Below, piece after piece: positions 7,056-12,548 of a DNA stretch of 15,459 nt (the first letter of the stretch is position 1; each line of letters opens with the position of its first letter). The stretch is taken from contig JBEBBU010000170.1 of the NCBI GenBank assembly GCA_041158225.1, positions 1 to 15,459 on the forward strand, read 5' to 3'. The notes below the pieces were generated by a model. It was given only the letters and a program-made list of their open reading frames with translations. It was not told where the DNA came from and did no database searches. This DNA is from JBEBBU01 sp041158225. Its GTDB lineage: Bacteria; Pseudomonadota; Gammaproteobacteria; Methylococcales; Methylococcaceae. The translations under genes and the position numbers were made by a program.

Positions 7056-8561
7056 ATGTGCGGAATCGCAGGTATTGTGTCGACAGAACCTGTCAATCAG
7101 GAACTCTATGAGGCTTTGACATTGCTGCAGCACCGCGGTCAGGATGCTGCGGGTATCGTGACCTGTGAAGGCAACCGCCTGCACCTGCGCAAGGACAGTG
7201 GTCTGGTACGTGACGTCTTCCATACACGCCATATGCGCAACCTGGTTGGCAATATGGGCATCGCGCATGTGAGATACCCAACCGCAGGCTGCACGTCCAG
7301 TGCTGAGGCTCAGCCCTTCTATGTCAATTCACCTTTTGGTGTTTCGCTTGCTCACAATGGCAATCTCACAAATGCAAAACAGCTCAAGGAGGAGCTGTTC
7401 CGTCAGGATCAGCGCCATATCAATACGGATTCTGATTCCGAAGTGCTGCTCAATGTGTTTGCCCATGAATTGCAGGAACTTGGCAAGCTGAAACTCGATC
7501 CCGAGGATGTATTTCGTGCGGTGGCGGCTGTGCACCGCCGTTGCCGCGGCGCTTATGCTGTCGTTGCCATGATTACCGGATTCGGAATTGTCGCTTTCCG
7601 TGATCCTTACGGTATTCGCCCACTCGTATACGGGGTTCGGGAGAGCGCCCGGGGGCGTGAATACATGATGGCTTCAGAAAGTGTAGTCCTTGATGTTCTG
7701 GGCTTTACCCAGGTACGTGATGTGGCACCTGGCGAAGCAGTACTGATTGAGAAAGATGGTGTCATGCACACCAGACCATGCAGTGATCAGGCTGTTTACT
7801 CCCCCTGTATCTTCGAGTTCGTCTACTTTGCCCGTCCTGACTCGATTATTGATAATATATCAGTTTACAAGGCCCGCATGAGAATGGGGGACAAACTGGC
7901 TGACAAGATACTCCGTGAGCGCCCGGAGCATGACATTGATGTGGTGATTCCCATCCCTGATACCAGCCGTACGGCAGCTTTACAGCTTGCCAACCGTCTG
8001 GGGGTCAAATTCCGCGAAGGCCTTATCAAGAACCGCTATATTGGACGTACCTTCATCATGCCTGGGCAGCAGATGCGCAAAAAATCTGTACGCCAGAAGC
8101 TGAATGCCATTGATCTTGAGTTCAAGGACAAGAATGTCCTGCTGGTTGATGATTCTATTGTGCGTGGAACCACCTCCATGCAGATTATCCAGATGGCAAG
8201 GGATGCAGGTGCAAGACGCGTCTATTTTGCCTCAGCCTCACCACCGGTACGCTATCCCAATGTCTACGGTATCGATATGCCCGCCGCCCATGAGCTGATT
8301 GCCCATGAGCGCAGCGACGAGCAGGTGTGTGAGGCGCTTGGTGCCGACTGGCTGATTTATCAGGATCTTGATGACCTGATCAGGGCTGTCAAGAAAGGTA
8401 ATGACGATATCAGCCGGTTCGATACCTCGTGCTTTGACAAGTTCTATATCACAGGTGATGTTGATCAGCCCTACCTTGACCAGCTGGAGGAAAACCGGTC
8501 TGATGCGGCCAAGCATGAGCGGGATATCCAGCATTCCATTATTGATCTTCACAGTCACTAG
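7056..8561 (+). CDS. purF: Amidophosphoribosyltransferase (glutamine-PRPP)
   Basis: PurF makes 5-phosphoribosylamine from PRPP and glutamine, the committed step of purine synthesis. The 501-residue protein starts MCGIAGIV, so Cys2 becomes the N-terminal nucleophile once Met is removed. There is no propeptide, as in E. coli (505 residues) and unlike the Bacillus iron-sulfur type. The class II glutaminase domain shows HRGQDAAG (26-33), R73 in HVRYPTAG, and NGNL (101-104). The phosphoribosyltransferase domain carries the PRPP loop VLLVDDSIVRGTT (361-373). No strong ribosome binding site is visible before the ATG, but this start is fixed by the catalytic Cys. It is the sixth gene in the run after trpA if the SPOR gene and cvpA are counted, and metZ follows 12 nt later, as in Pseudomonas. 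I saw no clear PurR operator. Confidence 0.98.
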   Translation: MCGIAGIVSTEPVNQELYEALTLLQHRGQDAAGIVTCEGNRLHLRKDSGLVRDVFHTRHMRNLVGNMGIAHVRYPTAGCTSSAEAQPFYVNSPFGVSLAHNGNLTNAKQLKEELFRQDQRHINTDSDSEVLLNVFAHELQELGKLKLDPEDVFRAVAAVHRRCRGAYAVVAMITGFGIVAFRDPYGIRPLVYGVRESARGREYMMASESVVLDVLGFTQVRDVAPGEAVLIEKDGVMHTRPCSDQAVYSPCIFEFVYFARPDSIIDNISVYKARMRMGDKLADKILRERPEHDIDVVIPIPDTSRTAALQLANRLGVKFREGLIKNRYIGRTFIMPGQQMRKKSVRQKLNAIDLEFKDKNVLLVDDSIVRGTTSMQIIQMARDAGARRVYFASASPPVRYPNVYGIDMPAAHELIAHERSDEQVCEALGADWLIYQDLDDLIRAVKKGNDDISRFDTSCFDKFYITGDVDQPYLDQLEENRSDAAKHERDIQHSIIDLHSH

Positions 8562-8564
8562 GAG
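8560..8564 (+). promoter_or_regulatory. Ribosome binding site serving a TTG start (metZ)
   Basis: AGGAG overlaps the end of the purF stop codon (TAG 8559-8561) and lies 9 nt before TTG 8574. It supports TTG as the metZ start and suggests translation of metZ by ribosomes finishing purF. Confidence 0.7.
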
Positions 8565-8573
8565 ATTATTGTC

Positions 8574-9764
8574 TTGCAGTACGAGGACATTGACTGGAGT
8601 GAGTATGCACCTGAGACCGTTGCCATACGGGCAGGGCAGCACAGAACCCAGGAACAGGAACACAGCGATCCGATCTACCCTACTTCAAGCTATGTTTTCA
8701 GCTCTGCTGCCGAGGCAGCAGAGCGTTTTTCCGGCAGGGTAGCAGGTAATATCTATTCCAGATTTACCAATCCGACCGTCAGCAGCTTTGAGGAACGCCT
8801 GGCTTTACTGGAAGGAGGCGAACGCTGCATCGCAGTAGCTTCAGGTATGGCTGCCATTGCAGCTACCTGTTTTGGTATGTTGCGCACAGGAGATCATGTC
8901 GTCTGTTCACGCGGCGTCTTTGGCAATACCGTGCTGCTTTTCCAGAACTTCATGGAAAAATTTGGTGTCAGCACTACTTTTGTAGATTTGTCCGATCTTC
9001 AGGCATGGCAAGCGGCTATCAGACCTGACACGCGTCTTTTTTTCGCAGAAACGCCCTCTAACCCCATGATGGAACTTGTGGATATTGAGGCGCTTTCGGC
9101 TATTGCCCATGAGCACTCCATCTATCTGGCCATTGATAACTGCTTCTGTACGCCTGTACTGCAGCAGCCACTGGCACTGGGAGCCGATATTGTCATTCAT
9201 TCGGCAACCAAGTATCTGGATGGACAGGGGCGCTGTCTGGGAGGCGCTATTGTCGGAGCCCGTGAACTGCTGGATAAACATGTTTATCCTTTCCTGCGCA
9301 CCTGTGGCCCCAGCATGAGCCCTTTCAATGCCTGGGTATTTCTCAAGGGGCTTGAAACCCTTGCGTTGCGCATGCATGCGCACAGCGATAATGCACTACA
9401 ACTGGCAACATGGCTGGACGGGCAGTCATGGGTACATAAGGTGCACTATCCAGGGCTTGCCCATCACCCCCAGCATGAACTGGCCTGCAGGCAGCAGAAG
9501 GCTTACGGTGGCATCGTCACTTTTGAGGTGGAAGGCGGTCAGGAAACGGCATGGCAGGTGATTGATGCAACCCGTATTCTGTCTATTACCGCCAATCTGG
9601 GTGATGTCAAAACCACCATCACCCATCCGGCTTCGACGACGCACGGACGCCTGAACGATGAACAGCGACAGGCATCCGGTATCGTGCCCGGACTGCTGCG
9701 TATTGCCGTGGGGCTTGAAGCGCAGAAAGACCTGCGTGACGATCTTTTACGCTGGCGCAGCTAG
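8574..9764 (+). CDS. metZ: O-succinylhomoserine sulfhydrylase
   Basis: MetZ joins O-succinylhomoserine and sulfide to form homocysteine in methionine synthesis, bypassing cystathionine. The 396-residue protein is a Cys/Met-metabolism PLP enzyme. It has YSRFTNPT (61-68), ASGMAA (89-94), D188 in AIDNCFCTP, the PLP lysine K213 in HSATKYLDGQGR, and THPASTTHGRL (351-361). The DNCFCTP and YLDGQGR wording, together with the purF-metZ adjacency known from Pseudomonas, favours MetZ over MetB, MetC or MetY. The start is TTG at 8574 with AGGAG upstream; no ATG or GTG in frame precedes the conserved region. The stop TAG (9762-9764) lies in the loop of a probable terminator hairpin, and feoA converges from the right with 30 nt between stop codons. 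Confidence 0.93.
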   Translation: MQYEDIDWSEYAPETVAIRAGQHRTQEQEHSDPIYPTSSYVFSSAAEAAERFSGRVAGNIYSRFTNPTVSSFEERLALLEGGERCIAVASGMAAIAATCFGMLRTGDHVVCSRGVFGNTVLLFQNFMEKFGVSTTFVDLSDLQAWQAAIRPDTRLFFAETPSNPMMELVDIEALSAIAHEHSIYLAIDNCFCTPVLQQPLALGADIVIHSATKYLDGQGRCLGGAIVGARELLDKHVYPFLRTCGPSMSPFNAWVFLKGLETLALRMHAHSDNALQLATWLDGQSWVHKVHYPGLAHHPQHELACRQQKAYGGIVTFEVEGGQETAWQVIDATRILSITANLGDVKTTITHPASTTHGRLNDEQRQASGIVPGLLRIAVGLEAQKDLRDDLLRWRS

Positions 9765-9778
9765 TCTGCGCTGGTTTT
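9752..9778 (+). terminator. Probable intrinsic terminator after metZ
   Basis: GCGCAG (9755-9760) and CTGCGC (9766-9771) form a perfect 6-bp stem around a 5-nt loop. The stem extends by G-U, U-G and C-G pairs to 9752/9774 and is followed by TTTT (9775-9778). The metZ stop codon lies in the loop. The T tail is short, so strength is uncertain, but its position at the end of the forward gene run fits. Confidence 0.5.
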
Positions 9779-9790
9779 GATGCCAATCAG

Positions 9791-9829
9791 GCCGTCATGA
9801 AAGAACTTTCCTGACCCAGACATGACGGC
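9791..9829. repeat. Perfect 9-bp inverted repeat at the metZ/feoA convergence
   Basis: GCCGTCATG (9791-9799) is the exact reverse complement of CATGACGGC (9821-9829), with a 21-nt loop. The left arm contains the feoA stop codon (9795-9797 on the reverse strand). No T-rich tail follows on either strand, so it is not a standard intrinsic terminator. It could still act as a 3'-end stabilising stem for feo mRNA. Confidence 0.5.
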
Positions 9830-10055
9830 TCACCGTAATTTCCAAAGCGACTTCCATGTCTTCAGCCATCACCACCGTCATAGGCTTCTGCTGGACGATG
9901 ATGATCGTTCTGCCGGGGCTGATACCATAACTTGCCAGCAGTTCTTTCTGTCCGTCATCAATCGCTTCATCCATACTGGTCACTGCTACCACCAGACCTG
10001 ATGGCATCAGGGATAATGGCAGGTCAGGCTGCTGCATCTTCCCCCCCTGACTCAT
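9795..10055 (-). CDS. feoA: FeoA-like SH3-fold ferrous iron transport protein
   Basis: FeoA is a small cytosolic SH3-like protein that supports FeoB in ferrous iron uptake. The 86-residue product has the family pattern PLSLMPSG...LLASYGISPGRTIIIVQQKP...ALEITVSRHVWV, ending at the usual final strand. It follows feoB, and the start ATG overlaps the feoB stop as ATGA, so the two are coupled. This order (feoB first) is the reverse of the common feoA-feoB order. A second in-frame ATG at 10037 is preceded by a G7 tract (10041-10047) that could act as a ribosome binding site with 6 nt of spacer. The real start might therefore be 10037 (80 residues). It ends 30 nt from the convergent metZ. The function is assigned from fold pattern plus context. 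Confidence 0.85.
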   Translation of the reverse strand: MSQGGKMQQPDLPLSLMPSGLVVAVTSMDEAIDDGQKELLASYGISPGRTIIIVQQKPMTVVMAEDMEVALEITVSRHVWVRKVLS

Positions 10056-12004
10056 ACCCAGACTCTAGACAGTAGTAAAGGTAACCATGTGAGTGCATGA
10101 TGAATACCTCCACCGATCAGGAATGCGAGCGGAATAATGAAGGCCAGCATGGTCATGGCAACCCGCATGCCATGCTCCTTGATCATCATCATCAAACTCG
10201 CGAAGCAGGGGATGAACAGCGTGATGGTAATCATGCCTACCAGCATCTGTTCGGGCGTGAGTCGGTCACTCATGACAAACAGGCCGGTAGCACCAAAATC
10301 GCGCCTGAGAAAACCCATGATGAAAGCAGCACTGGCTTCGGCAGGCAATCCCAGCCAGCCTGTAACCAGCGGTTCCCCAGCGCGTATGATGGCTGGCATG
10401 GCCCCCGTCCTGTCAAGGGTAAACATGAGCAGTGTTCCCATCAGAAACAGTGGAATAACCTCAACGAGATACCAGCGCAGTCGCCCTGAGGTTTTCTTGA
10501 TGACATTCGCCAGCATGGGGACACGCATGGGAGGCAGTTCCGTAACCAGAGGAATGCGTTTTCCTGGTATCAGCCTGGCTGCCAGAAAACCGGAGAGTGC
10601 CAGAATCAGCAGCATGACGCCCATCCATACCAGCGTCATCCACAAGGGTAACTTGCCCAGCATACCCATCACGACACCGAGCTGGGCGGAACATGGAATC
10701 GCCAGGGCAAGGAGAAAAGTTGCAATCAGGCGCTCCCGCGGGCTATGCAGGATGCGAGTGGTCAGTGTCGCCATGGTGACGCAGCCAAGACCCAGTATCA
10801 TGGGCAGAATGGCTCTGCCATTCAGACCCATGACGGTAAAGACGCGATTGGCAAGCACTGAAAGACGTGAAAAGTAACCCGAATCTTCCAGGAAACCGAA
10901 TGCCAGAAAAAAAGTGGTCACGATGGGGAGAATGAGTGCAATCGCATAAGTCATGCCCATAGTCCAGAGGCCATAAGGCCCAACCAGCAGATCCACGATG
11001 AACGGAAAAGGAATGTTCGCCTCTATCCACCCAGTCAGCATGGGTGTCAGCCTGTTTTCAAAAAGATCTTCTTCCAGCAATCCGACCAGAGTCGTGGCCC
11101 CCAGTACTCCCACCCAAAGATAGACTATCGAGAGAATGATGGCCAGAATGGGAAGACTGTACCAGGGATGCACCACCCACTGGCCGATCCTGTGGGCCAG
11201 TTGCGGCGACGATTGTGCCTTACGGCTGGAAAAACGGCTGACCCAATGATCAGCCGCCATGACCCTTTCCCGGATCAGTTTGACAGGCAATCCCCCTGTT
11301 TTTTCAGCACAACGGTCACTGGCATCCAGCATGGAGAGAATAACAGGATCCTCCCCCAGAGCCAGCAGAGCCAGAGCTCTGGGCGCTACCGGGGAAGAGA
11401 AAGTCTCCTGTACTGCCATCCGCTCCATCAAGGCTATGATCTTTTTTTCTGTTGCTGCATCATAATGCAACATCCTGTCGGGTACTGCGGCACATCCGAT
11501 AGCCGTCACCAGAGCATCCATGCCAACATTGTCAGTAGCGACTGTGGCAATCACTGCAATGCCCAGTGCACTGGACAGAGCATCGACGTCTGTGACGATA
11601 CCGCGTGCTTCGGCTTCATCCTGCATGTTCAGCACAAGCACCATGGGTAATCCGAACTCTACCAGAACAGCCGTCAGACTGAGTGTCCGCCGCAGGTTCT
11701 TGGCATCACCAACCTGAACAATAACAGCACTGTTTTCATGCAGTATAGCCCTGACAGTGGCCTGCTCATCATCGGATCGGGAGGGAAGTGCCAGTACCCC
11801 AGGGGTATCCATGATCCAGAACGCTTCATGCTGTTTCATGGGCGCTCTGGCTATATCGACAGTCGTACCAGGATAGTTCGATACAGTGACATAATTTCCG
11901 GTAAGGCGATGGAACAGGACTGATTTCCCAACATTGGGATGCCCTACAAGCAGCACCATAGGCGCGGCGACACTGGCGGTGTGAGCATGGGAACAGGCAG
12001 TCAT
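10052..12004 (-). CDS. feoB: Ferrous iron transporter FeoB (short form)
   Basis: FeoB is an inner-membrane Fe(II) importer with an N-terminal G domain. From ATG 12004 the protein has 650 residues. The G motifs are G1 GHPNVGKS (21-28), G2 NYPGTTVD (43-50), G3 DTPG (66-69) and G4 NMQD (126-129). A linker region leads to a multi-helix membrane domain with the two gate-like repeats. The conserved cysteines are C408 in GLGCVTMAT, C438 in IPCSAQLG and C600 in IPCFASL. It is clearly shorter than E. coli FeoB (773), and the wording of the membrane motifs (GLGCVTMATLTTR, LRRDFGATGL) differs from the E. coli type, so it seems to be another subfamily. A TTG at 12013, in frame and better spaced from GAGGAA, would add three residues. 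The gene is first in the feoBA operon, with a Fur-box promoter upstream. Confidence 0.95.
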   Translation of the reverse strand: MTACSHAHTASVAAPMVLLVGHPNVGKSVLFHRLTGNYVTVSNYPGTTVDIARAPMKQHEAFWIMDTPGVLALPSRSDDEQATVRAILHENSAVIVQVGDAKNLRRTLSLTAVLVEFGLPMVLVLNMQDEAEARGIVTDVDALSSALGIAVIATVATDNVGMDALVTAIGCAAVPDRMLHYDAATEKKIIALMERMAVQETFSSPVAPRALALLALGEDPVILSMLDASDRCAEKTGGLPVKLIRERVMAADHWVSRFSSRKAQSSPQLAHRIGQWVVHPWYSLPILAIILSIVYLWVGVLGATTLVGLLEEDLFENRLTPMLTGWIEANIPFPFIVDLLVGPYGLWTMGMTYAIALILPIVTTFFLAFGFLEDSGYFSRLSVLANRVFTVMGLNGRAILPMILGLGCVTMATLTTRILHSPRERLIATFLLALAIPCSAQLGVVMGMLGKLPLWMTLVWMGVMLLILALSGFLAARLIPGKRIPLVTELPPMRVPMLANVIKKTSGRLRWYLVEVIPLFLMGTLLMFTLDRTGAMPAIIRAGEPLVTGWLGLPAEASAAFIMGFLRRDFGATGLFVMSDRLTPEQMLVGMITITLFIPCFASLMMMIKEHGMRVAMTMLAFIIPLAFLIGGGIHHALTWLPLLLSRVWV

Positions 12005-12016
12005 AATGGTCAAAGA

Positions 12017-12022
12017 TTCCTC
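12017..12022 (-). promoter_or_regulatory. Ribosome binding site of feoB
   Basis: GAGGAA on the reverse strand. Counting from GAGG, the spacer is 5 nt to TTG 12013 and 14 nt to ATG 12004. Spacing favours TTG; codon preference favours ATG. Confidence 0.5.
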
Positions 12023-12023
12023 A

Positions 12024-12041
12024 ACGATGTGGGCACATCGT
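12024..12041. promoter_or_regulatory. 18-bp palindrome over the feoB -10 and start site, possible operator
   Basis: ACGATGTG and CACATCGT form a perfect 8-bp inverted repeat around a central GG. The repeat covers most of the predicted -10 box and the expected transcription start near 12030, and ends just before the ribosome binding site. It could be a DNA operator for a second regulator or a tight hairpin in the feoB leader. It does not match the Fur consensus, and I do not recognise the regulator. Confidence 0.45.
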
Positions 12042-12065
12042 ATTCTAAATGAGAATCTTTTTCAA
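12037..12065 (-). promoter_or_regulatory. Probable sigma-70 promoter of feoBA
   Basis: On the reverse strand, TTGAAA (12065 to 12060, 5/6 match) and TACGAT (12042 to 12037, 4/6 match) are separated by exactly 17 nt. The expected start near 12030 gives a leader of about 25 nt to feoB. The spacer and the inner edge of the -35 are covered by a Fur-box-like sequence. Confidence 0.55.
12045..12063. promoter_or_regulatory. Fur box in the feoB promoter
   Basis: The 19-mer at 12045-12063 matches the GATAATGATAATCATTATC consensus at 13 of 19 positions, including the core AATGA.AATC. It lies in the spacer between the predicted -35 and -10, where Fe(II)-Fur would block RNA polymerase. Fur control of feo genes is well known; here it is inferred from the match and its position. 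Confidence 0.6.
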
Positions 12066-12077
12066 ATAAGCGATGTT

Positions 12078-12473
12078 TCAGAATCCAAACATCAGGTATA
12101 ACACCAGCAGACTGGAACCCAGCGTATAAAACAGCAACCTGTTTTCCTGATAAAGAAGTTGCAACCTTCTTATCTGGAACAGGGTTTCCGTTCGCATTTC
12201 CCTATACCAGTTCCTGACCCTGAGCCCGTAAATGGAAACCAGACCCCAGATCAGGGCGGCAAAGATGGTCACACCCAGCCAGGCTGTCAACACCTGAGAA
12301 GCGCGGGGGGAGAGTCCCAGCACACTTTCAAAAAATGCATCCAGACTCGCTTCCAGCAGTTCAAGCACAATTTCAACCACTTCGAAAAGCAGATGAAACA
12401 GCATATCGCCCTCAATGAGTACGACCAGAACGACCAGCACTATGACGAACAGTGAAAACTTCAATCTTGGCAT
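12078..12473 (-). CDS. Small membrane protein of unknown function
   Basis: I do not recognise this 131-residue protein. A basic start (MPRLK) leads to a hydrophobic helix at about 5-20, then a strongly acidic, amphipathic-looking helical stretch (21-52) with many Glu. Two more hydrophobic helices lie at about 62-84 and 113-130, separated by a basic, Arg- and Tyr-rich stretch (85-112). No Cys is present, there is one His (residue 27), and no catalytic motif was seen. The ATG at 12473 has only a weak purine-rich sequence upstream. It is transcribed in the same direction as rapA and feoB; its stop is 64 nt before feoB, and a TATAAT lies upstream. The clean length, membrane layout and lack of any overlapping better frame make it a likely real gene. 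A link to iron uptake or to RapA is not shown. Confidence 0.75.
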   Translation of the reverse strand: MPRLKFSLFVIVLVVLVVLIEGDMLFHLLFEVVEIVLELLEASLDAFFESVLGLSPRASQVLTAWLGVTIFAALIWGLVSIYGLRVRNWYREMRTETLFQIRRLQLLYQENRLLFYTLGSSLLVLYLMFGF

Positions 12474-12518
12474 GTGATCTCTGGCGCAATCATGGGAGCA
12501 AGAAAATCATTCTGGCTG

Positions 12519-12548
12519 ATTATAGGGGGTAATCATGGCTAGACGCAA
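12519..12548 (-). promoter_or_regulatory. Possible promoter of the unknown membrane protein gene
   Basis: A perfect TATAAT (12524 to 12519, reverse strand) is preceded at 18 nt by a poor -35, TTGCGT (12548 to 12543, 3/6), which lies in the last codons of rapA. The start would be near 12512, with a leader of about 40 nt. Only the -10 box is convincing. Confidence 0.4.

Noticed and set aside
12519..12534. TGATT...AATCA inverted repeat after rapA as a terminator
   Set aside because: The stem is only 5 AT-rich pairs with no T tail; the same bases give a better TATAAT promoter box.
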